The notes below the pieces were generated by a model. It was not told the origin of the DNA, made no database searches, and saw only the letters and a list, made by a program, of their open reading frames with translations. Shown one piece after another: positions 18,308 through 27,273 of a DNA stretch of 64,000 bases. The stretch is from Bacteroidales bacterium (GTDB lineage Bacteria; Bacteroidota; Bacteroidia; Bacteroidales; Lentimicrobiaceae): positions 186,001-250,000 of the forward strand of contig JADJEQ010000011.1 of NCBI GenBank assembly GCA_016709025.1, in the 5' to 3' direction. Position 1 is the stretch's first letter; each line of letters opens with the position of its first letter. Position numbers and translations under genes: made by a program.

Positions 18308-18718
18308 ATGAGGAAGCTTACTGTATTATTTCTGATTTTGATGATTATTTCACCCAATGGCTTTGCGCAGAGGAAGCCTTCTGATTACCTGAAGGCAGCG
18401 TTGGTGTCAACCAAAAACAAGAATTATTCTCAGGCTGTGCTGCTTTGCGATGCGGCCATCAATATGAATAATACCTATGAAACTGCTTATTTTCACAGGG
18501 GATATAACAAGCTGATGATGAAGGATTACACTGGGGCATTGATTGACTTCAGCATTGTGATTGACCTCAATTCGGAGAACCTTGACGCGTACCTTTACCG
18601 GGGACTTACAAACCAGAAAGCCGGCAACAAATGGGCTGCGACGCAGGATTACAATGCTGCCAGACGCATAGATGCGGTTGAAACACTGGCCTTTATGACA
18701 ACCAGCCTGTTCAGGTAA
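18308..18718 (+). CDS. Small exported TPR protein
   Basis: 136 residues: a signal peptide (MRKLTVLFLILMIISPNGF, cut near AQR) followed by about three tetratricopeptide repeats, visible as NYSQAVLLCDAAINMN, YETAYFHRGYNKLMMKDYTGALIDFS and DAYLYRGLTNQKAGNKWAATQDY. It is probably a periplasmic or outer-membrane-facing adaptor; no partner is obvious. A good TAnnTTTG promoter lies 50 bases upstream. The stop codon falls inside GGTAAAAATATTTACC, a small palindrome shared with the converging M48 gene. Confidence 0.85.
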   Translation: MRKLTVLFLILMIISPNGFAQRKPSDYLKAALVSTKNKNYSQAVLLCDAAINMNNTYETAYFHRGYNKLMMKDYTGALIDFSIVIDLNSENLDAYLYRGLTNQKAGNKWAATQDYNAARRIDAVETLAFMTTSLFR

Positions 18719-18734
18719 AAATATTTACCATCTT

Positions 18735-19970
18735 TTAATCCCGCTCATTCAAAATATTCTCAATCCGTTCCTTTAGTGGCGGGTGGGAGTAATTGAGAAA
18801 CACATGCCAGGGGTGTGGAGTAAGATCGGAGAGGTTGTCGGATGTAATCAGTTTAAGCGCCGAAATCATCGCTTCAGGGTCGGCATTTTCTGCTGCGAAA
18901 CGATCGGCCTGATACTCAAACCGACGCGAGATGTAGTTCATCAATACCGAAGTTACGGATGAAACCGGGCTATACAGAATAAAAAAAACAATCAGCCCAA
19001 GATGAAATCCTTGTCCGCTGCTTCCCATTGCCTGATAAATAACAGGATTGCCCACTATCACTGAAAAGAGGTAAAGGATGATCCCTGATTGAATGACCGA
19101 CATGATCAAAGTCTTGATGGTGTGCTTTTTGCGGTAATGTCCTACTTCATGCGCAAGAATGGCTGTAATCTGATCGGATGATTGCTTCCCGATCAGGGTG
19201 TCGAAAAGCACGATCCGGCGCCGGGAACCAAAACCGGTGAAATAGGCATTTGCCCTGGTGGATCGTTTCGACCCATCAATCACAAAAATATTTGTCAGGC
19301 TAAACCCGGTTCTTTCTGCCAAGTTGTTGAGTTTATCGCGGAGCTCTCCCGGTTCAAGCGGCGTTTGTTTGTTAAACAAAGGTACAATCAGGTTTGAATA
19401 GAAGAGGCTGAAGAAAAGCGAGAAAACAGTAATTGCAACCCAGGCCAGCCACCAGAAGGATGAGCCAAGCTGGCCATATAACCAGACAATGAGACTTAAA
19501 AGTCCGCCCCCGATAACAGCAGCCAGTAACCAGGATTTCAGTTTATCACCAATATAGATAGCCGGAGTAGACTTGTTAAAACCAAACTTCTGCTCAATTA
19601 CAAACGTGTCGTATACATCGAAAGGCGTTGAGAGCAGATCCGCCGCCAGTCCGATGGTCCCGAAAAACAGCAATGCCTGAAGAACAGGGCTATCTGTGAC
19701 AGAAATTACAAAATCGTCAACCATGACGAATCCGGCAAACAACATAAATAATGTTGCCGCAAATGACAGCCATGACAGCAGCAAACCAAACCGGTAAGAA
19801 ACACTTTTATAGTCGAGGTAATGACCGTATCGTTCAGGTGTATATACTCCAGCCAGCAGTTTGGGAATATCGCTGAATCGTGAACGGTGATTTAGCCATG
19901 AGATCAGTTGATCAACAATGAAACCGGTAATAACAAGAAAAATTATTACAAAAAACAGGGTTACTGCCAT
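18735..19970 (-). CDS. M48-family (Ste24-like) membrane metalloprotease
   Basis: 411 residues. The zinc site is HEVGH near residues 273-277 (AHEVGHYRKKH), with the distal Glu in FEYQADRFA, as in CAAX prenyl protease 1/Ste24 enzymes. Several helices precede the active site (TM segments near 3-22, 60-85, 95-115, 150-170, 178-200), and the YSNLIVPLFNKQTPLE phrase is typical. The bacterial role is probably membrane protein quality control. It ends 16 bases from the TPR gene, tail to tail, and its start lies 22 bases after the stop of the VWA-like gene, so the two likely form an operon. Confidence 0.93.
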   Translation of the reverse strand: MAVTLFFVIIFLVITGFIVDQLISWLNHRSRFSDIPKLLAGVYTPERYGHYLDYKSVSYRFGLLLSWLSFAATLFMLFAGFVMVDDFVISVTDSPVLQALLFFGTIGLAADLLSTPFDVYDTFVIEQKFGFNKSTPAIYIGDKLKSWLLAAVIGGGLLSLIVWLYGQLGSSFWWLAWVAITVFSLFFSLFYSNLIVPLFNKQTPLEPGELRDKLNNLAERTGFSLTNIFVIDGSKRSTRANAYFTGFGSRRRIVLFDTLIGKQSSDQITAILAHEVGHYRKKHTIKTLIMSVIQSGIILYLFSVIVGNPVIYQAMGSSGQGFHLGLIVFFILYSPVSSVTSVLMNYISRRFEYQADRFAAENADPEAMISALKLITSDNLSDLTPHPWHVFLNYSHPPLKERIENILNERD

Positions 19971-19992
19971 CAGGATAGAGTTTTATTGTTTC

Positions 19993-22155
19993 TCAGTAAC
20001 TCCCATGGTACTTTCTCAAAAACCACTCCACCCCAAGCAGTGTCAGAATAAGCATAAGTAAAGGGAAAAAGCTGATCAGATCGGTAAAGCGTTTACGCGC
20101 GTAAGTAACCGGTTTCATGTCGTCGCGGCTTCTGATCATTTCAGCCAGGTCTTCAATTTTTTCCGGAGAAATACCTGCCCCCCCCGACACTGACGCAATT
20201 GTATTCAGCAGGCGGTGGTTGGCCACTGTATTGATATCCTCAAGATTGAGTGCGGTAATGATAAAAGTACCCTGTTGTTTTAAAACCCCTGTTCCCGTCT
20301 CAGCCCTGGCTTCATATGAATAGATTCCCGGAGGAAAATTCCCGGCATTGAGGAAATAAGTGTCTTCCAATGGCGAAAATTCAAATTCATACTGCTTCTT
20401 ATCCTCACCAATGATAATCATCGTTACCGTTTTATCATTGATCAGCTCATAACTTTCGTTAAACAAGGAAGCACCAAATTCAATATTCTCATTCTCGGCA
20501 TAATAATCGCGCACGGAAACCCTGAACCTGCTTTTCTCTTCTTTCATAGCCAGGTATTGTACCATCTTGCCAATTAACTCATCAAATGCATTCTGGTTGT
20601 TATTTTTTGAATAATCGGTAAGCCTCCATCTCCAGATTCCTTCCCCTGTAATTACACCTATGCGCCGGTCAGGATTCTGATTAAAAAAGATAAGCGGCAT
20701 GGCAGTTGCTGATGCTCCAATTCCCTGGTATGCATATACATAGGCCGCATTTCCCAGTCCGTACTTTGCCATTGGACTGAACAGTGGCGGGGCATCCCTG
20801 AGGAGCAGTTTCAGATTTTCAGAAGTGATGAATAAAGGGAAACTACTATTTAACAATGGCGTTGACTCGTTGAATATGCCATTAAATGCAGTGAGCGAAA
20901 GTCCCGTTCGTTGGTTGTTGAAACCCACTATGTCAGATTGATTGCCAAGAATATATAGCACCGGAATTTTAAGCAGTGAAAGTTCGTTGATTAACCTGGA
21001 AGCCTGGTTTGTTTGGGAAGGCAATTGATGGAGAATAAACAGGCTGTAATCAGCAGCATTTTTGGTGAAATTATCTGCGAAAAAAAGTTCGGTTTCAAAG
21101 TTATTGCTATTTCCTATTGCCCGCTCAATAGCAGCCAGGTCAGGATGAGGGGCACTTGCAACAATGGCTATCTTTTGTCTGCTCTCCCTGACTTCAACGA
21201 TAATTTCACGGGTGTTGTTGGTTACATTCACTTCATCTTTAAGCACTCCAAGGCTGATATTGAACCTGAGCTTACCCGCCTCACCAGCATTTGCCATCAC
21301 GGGGACGGTGATTACCTGTTTATCCGAAACAAAATGGAGCTCTTTTGAATAGACTTCAGCACCGCCCTGAGTAACTTTAAGCAGACTGCTTTCGCCTGCT
21401 GATTCATAACCCTGAACTATAATTTCAATGGGAAAACGGTTGCCTTTATAAGCCAGGCGGTTATAGTTAATGCGTTTTACCAGCAGGTCGCGATGCTGAT
21501 TGGTATCGCCGATATTGATGGTATAGATGGGATAAGAAATGTCGCGCACCAGGTAGGAAGGGTCAGACCCTGAATTGTAGATACCATCCGTGGCCATGAT
21601 TACTGCACCCAGGTTCCGGTTATAAAACCGGTTTTTCACCTCTTTGATAAATTCTGAAATATCAGTCAGATTGCCAGTGTAGTCAATAGTATCACCAGGA
21701 TGCACATCATCGCCGAAGGTATAGCTTATTACTTCAAAATCCCTGCTTAAAACCGTCGACAGCTTCTCAACCCTGTCTTTCAGTTCATTTTTTACGAACA
21801 TTGAATCCGGGTTTTGGAGCATAGAACGGGAATTATCGACGCCTATCACTATAGCAGGTTTTTCTGTAGTCCTGAGAATGGTTTTAACCATCGGCGACAA
21901 CAACAGGAAGGCAATCAGGCTGCCAGCCAAAAACCTGAAAACAGAAAGCAGCCAGACAAGCGACCGTGAAAAGTCGTCAGAAGTATTACGATAATATAAA
22001 ACAGCAGCCAGACCGGCGCCTAAAACCAGACAAAGCGGTAACAGCCAGAGTGAATATCCTGCAACAAGTTGTAAGCCCAAAATAATAGGATTTATTGTGA
22101 ATGCAAATGTCTGAAAAAAGGCTTTTGCTTGAACGGATTCAATTAATATTGGCAA
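19993..22155 (-). CDS. Membrane protein with a VWA-like domain (BatA-like organisation)
   Basis: About 720 residues. Two N-terminal helices (about 25-50 and 65-90) lead to a VWA-like segment beginning VIGVDNSRSM (the DxSxS metal site), then a beta-rich region and a last helix near residues 695-712 before a short basic end. The layout, two helices, an exported VWA domain and a C-terminal helix, resembles BatA/aerotolerance-type and glutamine-amidotransferase-like membrane proteins of Bacteroidota. The function is unknown. No in-frame ATG exists near the N-terminus; the frame opens with TTG at 22155, inside a TTGGCAAT/ATTGCCAA palindrome, and the TTG before GLQLVAGYS is an alternative start. 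It is followed by the M48 gene. Confidence 0.75.
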   Translation of the reverse strand: MPILIESVQAKAFFQTFAFTINPIILGLQLVAGYSLWLLPLCLVLGAGLAAVLYYRNTSDDFSRSLVWLLSVFRFLAGSLIAFLLLSPMVKTILRTTEKPAIVIGVDNSRSMLQNPDSMFVKNELKDRVEKLSTVLSRDFEVISYTFGDDVHPGDTIDYTGNLTDISEFIKEVKNRFYNRNLGAVIMATDGIYNSGSDPSYLVRDISYPIYTINIGDTNQHRDLLVKRINYNRLAYKGNRFPIEIIVQGYESAGESSLLKVTQGGAEVYSKELHFVSDKQVITVPVMANAGEAGKLRFNISLGVLKDEVNVTNNTREIIVEVRESRQKIAIVASAPHPDLAAIERAIGNSNNFETELFFADNFTKNAADYSLFILHQLPSQTNQASRLINELSLLKIPVLYILGNQSDIVGFNNQRTGLSLTAFNGIFNESTPLLNSSFPLFITSENLKLLLRDAPPLFSPMAKYGLGNAAYVYAYQGIGASATAMPLIFFNQNPDRRIGVITGEGIWRWRLTDYSKNNNQNAFDELIGKMVQYLAMKEEKSRFRVSVRDYYAENENIEFGASLFNESYELINDKTVTMIIIGEDKKQYEFEFSPLEDTYFLNAGNFPPGIYSYEARAETGTGVLKQQGTFIITALNLEDINTVANHRLLNTIASVSGGAGISPEKIEDLAEMIRSRDDMKPVTYARKRFTDLISFFPLLMLILTLLGVEWFLRKYHGSY

Positions 22156-22243
22156 TAAAAATGCATAATTGCCAACCCTCTGAATTTTGAAGGCTTTCTA
22201 AACCTTTTAAATTGATTAACTTTACTTTCAGCAAACAACCCGG

Positions 22244-22279
22244 ATAAAAAAACCTGACAAATATCTAAATCCGTCAGGT
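22244..22279 (-). terminator. Intrinsic terminator after the DUF3108-like gene
   Basis: On the minus strand ACCTGAC (22279-22273) pairs with GTCAGGT (22258-22252) and is followed directly by a run of seven T. It lies about 100 bases after the stop at 22379. The stem is only 7 bp with a 14-base loop, but the T run makes it convincing. Confidence 0.7.
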
Positions 22280-22378
22280 GTATCTATAATGTAAAAAATC
22301 ATCCGGCTTAAAGGGAATATTCAACAGCTTATCTGCTTTGAAATCAGGATTTGAATGAAACGAAATATGCTGTTCTTT

Positions 22379-23065
22379 TTAATTCCTGAATGCAGTCAAC
22401 AAAGAATAACCTACCAGTTTCCCATTCTTATCCAAAGATTCAGTTTTAACAGCACCCACATTCTTTGCGACCCACTGGGTTGCTTTAACAGTCATCTTCA
22501 TAATTGATTTCACATCCATGTCGTAAGTAAGCTTGTAGCACTCGAAGGTTCCGGCAGGAGTAGTAATACTTTCAAAAGCCTCAACCTTCCGGTTATACAT
22601 TTTCACCGACATGTTCATAACCGTCATTCCTCCCGACATAAATTTGATCATAATATCACCATCTTTGAGGGTTTGCCCAACCTGCATAATATTCGGATAT
22701 TCAAGATCGAGGCCATCAACCGACATTTCCATGTCTTTCATGCCTTCCATGGTTGAGGGGTCAAGGAAATTCTTCATATCCATATAGAAAACTCCGTTTT
22801 CACAACGCATTCCCAGCTCTGTTGAGCTCACCGGCTTGTCCTTATTGTCGAACTGCTCGCTTTTAACTTTAATACTTAAGCCCGACGCCATTGGTTCTAC
22901 AGCCAGTATGGTCTGTTGATTCGTGCCGGTTAATTTTCCCTTGGCATCATAGTTTTTGGTTTCAATAAAGGCGCCACTTTTTACAGGAAAGTAGCCATCA
23001 CAATCCTGGGCCATCAGATTTACGACCAGCAGTAATGCGAATAGAAACATAAATGTTTTCTTCAT
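22379..23065 (-). CDS. Secreted DUF3108/TapB-like protein
   Basis: 228 residues. A signal peptide (MKKTFMFLFALLLVVNLMAQ) precedes a beta-rich domain that starts with DGYFPVKSGAFIETKNYDAKGK and contains VEAFESITTPAGTFECYKLTY, the recurring phrase of DUF3108/TapB-like periplasmic proteins. The fold is thought to be an LolA-like open barrel; its ligand is unknown. A canonical Bacteroidota promoter (TTTG, 19 bases, TACGTTTG) lies about 27 bases upstream, and a terminator lies downstream, so it is monocistronic. Confidence 0.75.
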   Translation of the reverse strand: MKKTFMFLFALLLVVNLMAQDCDGYFPVKSGAFIETKNYDAKGKLTGTNQQTILAVEPMASGLSIKVKSEQFDNKDKPVSSTELGMRCENGVFYMDMKNFLDPSTMEGMKDMEMSVDGLDLEYPNIMQVGQTLKDGDIMIKFMSGGMTVMNMSVKMYNRKVEAFESITTPAGTFECYKLTYDMDVKSIMKMTVKATQWVAKNVGAVKTESLDKNGKLVGYSLLTAFRN

Positions 23066-23090
23066 AAATAATTTTGTTTTTGGTTAACAC

Positions 23091-23121
23091 AAACGTACAC
23101 GAATTTATACTAATTCACAAA
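23091..23121 (-). promoter_or_regulatory. Promoter of the DUF3108-like gene
   Basis: On the minus strand TTTG (23121-23118) and TACGTTTG (23098-23091) are separated by 19 bases, an exact match to the Bacteroidota primary sigma consensus. The ATG follows 25 bases after the -7 box. Confidence 0.8.
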
Positions 23122-23280
23122 TGATCTTTGAAAATTTACAGCACTGAATAAGGATAAGATCAATTAAATGACGTAGGTTTGAATACAGCATGGAGAAGAA
23201 ATTACAACAACAGCATTGGTACAATGCCCGGCTTTGGAATAAAACCGGAATTCCAACCTCAAGAATATTTCTGTAAGGGC

Positions 23281-23312
23281 TTGTTTTATTGAAAAATATT
23301 GCCGTATATTTG
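23281..23312 (+). promoter_or_regulatory. Promoter of rplS
   Basis: TTG (23281-23283) and TATATTTG (23305-23312), 21 bases apart, precede the L19 start by 40 bases. A small TTGGAAT/ATTCCAA hairpin lies further upstream (23234-23256). Confidence 0.7.
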
Positions 23313-23352
23313 CACTCATTTTGGAAAACGCAACAATTTAATACCTAAAATA

Positions 23353-23709
23353 ATGAGCAAGAAGGCATTAGTAAAATATGTTGAGGATACTCTGGTTGAA
23401 AAAAAGGAATTCCCCATATTCAAAGCAGGTGATACCATAACCGTTCACTATAAAATCAAAGAGGGTGATAAGGAAAGAATTCAGCAATTTCAAGGCGTAG
23501 TTCTGCAACGCTCAGGTGAAAGTGCCACCGAAACCTTCACTGTTCGTAAAGTATCGGGAAGCACTGGTGTTGAAAGAATTTTCCCGGTTTCTTCTCCTTT
23601 TATTGATAAAATTGAAGTAAACAAACGTGGCGTTGTTCGCAGGGCACGTATCTTCTATCTTCGTGAACTTAAAGGTAAGAAAGCAAGGATTAAAGAAAAA
23701 AGAGTCTAA
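23353..23709 (+). CDS. rplS: 50S ribosomal protein L19
   Basis: 118 residues with the whole L19 pattern: FKAGDTITVHYKIKEGDKERIQQFQGVV, GVERIFPVSSPFIDKIEV and RRARIFYLRELKGKKARIKE. L19 sits at the 30S-50S interface. I chose the ATG at 23353 because the family begins close to this Met and the upstream in-frame codons lie in the promoter. It has its own promoter and terminator, unlike the trmD-linked arrangement of many Proteobacteria. Confidence 0.97.
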   Translation: MSKKALVKYVEDTLVEKKEFPIFKAGDTITVHYKIKEGDKERIQQFQGVVLQRSGESATETFTVRKVSGSTGVERIFPVSSPFIDKIEVNKRGVVRRARIFYLRELKGKKARIKEKRV

Positions 23710-23729
23710 CATTGTTTTCATAAGTGTTG

Positions 23730-23763
23730 AAAAGGTCCAGCTTTCGGGTTGGGCCTTTTTTTA
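23730..23763 (+). terminator. Intrinsic terminator of rplS
   Basis: AAAGGTCCAG (23731-23740) pairs with TTGGGCCTTT (23749-23758) with two G-U pairs, followed by a run of T (TTTTTTT). It lies 22 bases after the stop codon. Confidence 0.85.
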
Positions 23764-23854
23764 TTGATCAGATTGCTGAAACATTAATTGCTGAAGATTC
23801 CAGGTTTTTTATTATCTTAGCGAGGAGCATTCCGGGATTAATGCTCATAAAAAA

Positions 23855-25801
23855 ATGCGCAATACTGTTGTCATTTCAATGTATTCATGGCGATTCAGGG
23901 TAAGTATCCTTACCCTGATTACAGGGTTTGTTATGGGTGCATCTTTACAGGTTCTTTCACAGGAAGACAGGATTCCTTTAAAAAGCGGCTCCACAGATTC
24001 AGTAATTATAAAGTTGCCACCTGTCAGGGATAGTATGCTGTACGAGCTTCAAAGAAAACACATCGAATCATCCTCGGAGATTTATAAAAAGATCAAATCA
24101 TCAGCTCACAAAAACTTCTTTTCCAGGCAACTGTATCCGTTATTTTTCAAAAAACCTCCTGTAGCCATCTCTTCTGACGCTCTTCCCGGAGCAGATTCGC
24201 TGCCTTATATTGATCAAAAAGATAAAATAATAAGATCTATCAGGATATATAAAGCGCCTGTTTTTGGCTCCTCGGTATTTGATACCACCCGTGTATCCAA
24301 CAACTGGATTGACAAAACCCTGAACAACCTCCACTTTTATACCCATGATGCAGTTATCAGAAATTACCTGCAAATTAAAAAGGGTGATCCTCTAAACCCT
24401 GTTCAATTATCTGACAATGAACGTATTATCAGGGAGTCAGCATTGTTTCAGGATGCAAGATTTATTGTTACTGAAAAACCGGGAACCGATAGTGTTGATG
24501 TAGTTCTGGTAATCAAAGATGTTGCTCCGCTGGGTTTTGCAACAACCGTAAAAGATGCTTCCAATAGCTCAATTCGCCTGTTTAACAGGAATATACTGGG
24601 TTTCGGCCACCAGCTCGAACAAACTTTTGAGATCAGTACGAATTCACCCCCGAATATTTCCATGGGTTCGGGAGGATACAAAGTCCGCAACATCCGCCGG
24701 TCATTTACCGATTTAAATTTATACTGGAAGAATGTTCCTGAAATGAAAAGAATCGGTATCCAGATCTACAAACCTTTCGTAAGCCCTGAAACCAGGTTCG
24801 GAGGTGGAATCAATATCCAGAAAATAAAATCAGGCGAAGCGCTGGGGGTAAGCAATCCGGCAGCCCGGACCGATTACAGTGTTTACGATATCTGGGGAGG
24901 TTATTCAACCATCATCAACCGTTACAAATCACCCGTTAAGGACAGGGCTGTTTTTGCTGTTACCGGCAGATATTATAATGTCAATTTCCAACATTCCCCG
25001 CCTGTTGTACTTGAGCTGATTAGTCCTGCTGTAACATTTAACCGTTACATAGCCGGTCTCAGTCTCGTTAGAAGCGGCTATTATCGTAGCAATATGATTT
25101 ATAGTTTTGGCCGGACCGAAGATATCCCGACAGGTAACATGGCCCAATTGACATTTGGTTATGAAACCAGCATAATCTCCAGCCGGTATTACACAGGAGT
25201 TAAACTGCTTTCCGGCGACAGAATGAGCAAGGACCGCTTTATCTATTCATGGTTCGAAGGGGGTGGATACTGGACAGGAAACCACTTTAATGATGGCATT
25301 GTCGGATTTGGATTTGATTATATTTCAGGCTTGTACAAGTCAGGAAGTTACCGGTTTCGCAGTTTTGTTTCACTATCCTACAAAGCCGGAATTAACCGTG
25401 AATCAATCGGTGAACTTGAAATGAAGAGCGAAGATTTTTTTAAAACCTACCGGAAATACAATGAATCAGGAGATCAAAGACTCGGAATTAAAGCCGAAAC
25501 CGTTGTTTTTACGCCCTATTACCTGCTTGGATTCAGGTTTGCTGCCTATTCGTTTGTCGAAGCCGCAATGATCACAGAACCGGGCAGATTTGCCCTTTCA
25601 GGCGCGGTTTATCCGGCAATTGGATTTGGATTGAGAATCAGAAATGAAAATCTTGTATTCTCAACCATTCAATTCGGTGTAACCTGGTATGGCAGACCAG
25701 ATATCAACGGAAATAACTGGATGTTTGAAATTGCCGACATCCCCCAGGTACCTGTGAAAAATTTCAATATCGGAGCACCTGAATTTTCGAATTACAGATA
25801 A
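23855..25801 (+). CDS. BamA/TamA-like outer-membrane protein with a POTRA-like domain
   Basis: 648 residues with a signal peptide (helix about 14-36, cut near VLSQ). Residues about 125-225 resemble a POTRA domain: RSIRIYKAPVFGSSVFD, LQIKKGDPLNPVQLSDNERIIRES and DSVDVVLVIKD, as in Omp85 proteins. The rest (230-648) is a series of amphipathic beta strands ending in FGVTWYGRP and aromatic residues, consistent with an outer-membrane barrel. A single POTRA and moderate length suggest a Bacteroidota-specific Omp85-like protein rather than BamA itself. The substrate is unknown. A TATCTTAG box about 40 bases upstream is a weak promoter match. It is monocistronic. Confidence 0.75.
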   Translation: MRNTVVISMYSWRFRVSILTLITGFVMGASLQVLSQEDRIPLKSGSTDSVIIKLPPVRDSMLYELQRKHIESSSEIYKKIKSSAHKNFFSRQLYPLFFKKPPVAISSDALPGADSLPYIDQKDKIIRSIRIYKAPVFGSSVFDTTRVSNNWIDKTLNNLHFYTHDAVIRNYLQIKKGDPLNPVQLSDNERIIRESALFQDARFIVTEKPGTDSVDVVLVIKDVAPLGFATTVKDASNSSIRLFNRNILGFGHQLEQTFEISTNSPPNISMGSGGYKVRNIRRSFTDLNLYWKNVPEMKRIGIQIYKPFVSPETRFGGGINIQKIKSGEALGVSNPAARTDYSVYDIWGGYSTIINRYKSPVKDRAVFAVTGRYYNVNFQHSPPVVLELISPAVTFNRYIAGLSLVRSGYYRSNMIYSFGRTEDIPTGNMAQLTFGYETSIISSRYYTGVKLLSGDRMSKDRFIYSWFEGGGYWTGNHFNDGIVGFGFDYISGLYKSGSYRFRSFVSLSYKAGINRESIGELEMKSEDFFKTYRKYNESGDQRLGIKAETVVFTPYYLLGFRFAAYSFVEAAMITEPGRFALSGAVYPAIGFGLRIRNENLVFSTIQFGVTWYGRPDINGNNWMFEIADIPQVPVKNFNIGAPEFSNYR

Positions 25802-25931
25802 AAGTAATGAATGGATATTTTTTGAATCAATAAAATTTACATATTTGATATTCATGCAGATACAAATTTACTCTATACCCTTCATCGAAATTTTTAATAC
25901 CTCTGAAACAATTGAAATAAAATAATATTTG

Positions 25932-26387
25932 TCAATATAAGTCCAGAATTTCCATTTTCCGGCCATTGAATTCGAAAAAGTCGCCTTTTTTATGGCCCCG
26001 GATAGCCAGGGCAAATGGCACAACGGCTGAAATCGCATATAAATCGCTGCCATCCGGCATTTTTACCTTACCTATACCTATAGATATAAAAACCTTTTGC
26101 ACCGGCGTTATTACAATAGCTCCAAATCCGGCGGTATCACATTCCCTTGCAAGGTCAATACGGTCCAGAAGCCCAATTTCTTCCTGTACCTTTAAAAGTT
26201 GCTGGTTAAGCATTTCGCGCTTATCTGAAAGCTGAGCCCTGTATGAATCATAACGGTCTTTAGGCTGACCGTATTCATTGGCGCTTTGTTCAGCCTCATT
26301 GATTGCCAGGATCAGGTTATTTTCACTTTCCTGCTTTATCTTCCTGCATACTTCTGTAATTTCTCGCCTTAATGCAAGCTTATCCAT
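25932..26387 (-). CDS. GreA/GreB C-terminal domain-like protein
   Basis: 151 residues from the ATG at 26387. The first 75 residues are an alpha-helical, coiled-coil-like stretch (KIKQESENNLILAINEAEQSA, DKREMLNQQLLKVQEEIGLLDRID). The C-terminal 65 residues resemble the FKBP-like domain of GreA/GreB/Rnk (AISAVVPFALAIRGHKKGDFFEFNGRKMEILDLY). Gre factors rescue stalled RNA polymerase; the coiled coil lacks the acidic DE tip that does this chemistry in GreA, so activity is uncertain. A TATATTTA box 15-25 bases upstream of this ATG supports the start and rejects an upstream in-frame ATG at 26474. It is divergent from the DUF5063 gene. Confidence 0.7.
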   Translation of the reverse strand: MDKLALRREITEVCRKIKQESENNLILAINEAEQSANEYGQPKDRYDSYRAQLSDKREMLNQQLLKVQEEIGLLDRIDLARECDTAGFGAIVITPVQKVFISIGIGKVKMPDGSDLYAISAVVPFALAIRGHKKGDFFEFNGRKMEILDLY

Positions 26388-26528
26388 CCTACTTTTTTTG
26401 TAAATATAAAAAATATTTGAATTGAATCTGCGCATAGTCCCTGATAATAGTTGTAAGGATTTATGATCAATCATGCCTGATTCAGTTTTAATTTGAATTA
26501 CTTTTACGCAAAATTATATGCCCTTACT

Positions 26529-27050
26529 ATGTCTATTCCGGAAAACGACCCGATTTTAACCCGTCAGATACTCGATTTTATTACTGTAAGCAACGAATTC
26601 TGCCATTTCACAGAAAAAGCGGCAGATTATCCAAAGGAGGATATAGTTGAATATTACCGGCATATTCTTCCCCTGCTTTATCTCAAAGGTTCACTGGTAC
26701 AAACAGTACTGCCATCGGATCCGGATGCTTCTGAACATTTCTTAAATGAAGAAGAATGGGAATTGTTGTTCAATACCCTCAGAAACAAACTTTATCCCGA
26801 CGACCACTTCTGGGTCAGCAGCAGCCTTACAGATGCGGATACAGAAGTTGAAAAAGCAAGTCTGGCAGAATGCCTTGCCGATATTTATCAGGACATGAAA
26901 GATTTTCTCTCACTTTACCAAAAGAATAAATATACCGCCAAAGAAAACGCAATAAGCAATGTTTGCGCTCACTTTAATGACCATTGGGGCCCGGCAGCAT
27001 TGAAAGCCATGACAGCTCTTCATGAACTAAATCTCCGGATTAGCAGTTAA
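26529..27050 (+). CDS. DUF5063 protein
   Basis: 173 residues, all-alpha, cytoplasmic. The phrases ILDFITVSNEFCHFTEKA, YYRHILPLLYLKGSLV and ECLADIYQDMKDFLSLYQ match DUF5063, a Bacteroidota family with no known function. The ATG at 26529 fits the family; a TTG further up would add 12 unlike residues. It is divergent from the Gre-like gene. The feo operon begins 224 bases downstream behind a separate control region, so co-transcription is doubtful. Confidence 0.8.
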   Translation: MSIPENDPILTRQILDFITVSNEFCHFTEKAADYPKEDIVEYYRHILPLLYLKGSLVQTVLPSDPDASEHFLNEEEWELLFNTLRNKLYPDDHFWVSSSLTDADTEVEKASLAECLADIYQDMKDFLSLYQKNKYTAKENAISNVCAHFNDHWGPAALKAMTALHELNLRISS

Positions 27051-27168
27051 TCCTCCCACGATGAAATAATTGTTTCCACCCAATGACTTACTAACAGAAA
27101 AGCCGGGACTTTATCCAATATTTCAGCTGCCTTACTTTATTTTTCAGGAAATTTGGAGCAAACCTAAA

Positions 27169-27182
27169 TGAACAAATGTTCA
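27169..27182 (+). promoter_or_regulatory. Possible operator upstream of feoAB
   Basis: TGAACAAATGTTCA is a perfect 6-bp palindrome around AA, in the 223-base gap before the FeoA-FeoB gene. A TATACTTTTACC stretch (about 27230-27241) resembles the TAnnTTTG box and lies about 35 bases before the TTG start. Position and symmetry suit an iron-sensing repressor such as a DtxR or Fur type. No binding consensus is matched exactly, so this is a guess. Confidence 0.4.
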
Positions 27183-27273
27183 AAATTGCTAATTTAGAAT
27201 TCACCAGTGGTATTGGTATTAAAAAACCATATACTTTTACCACAATTTATAACGATTCTAAATAAAATCAATC

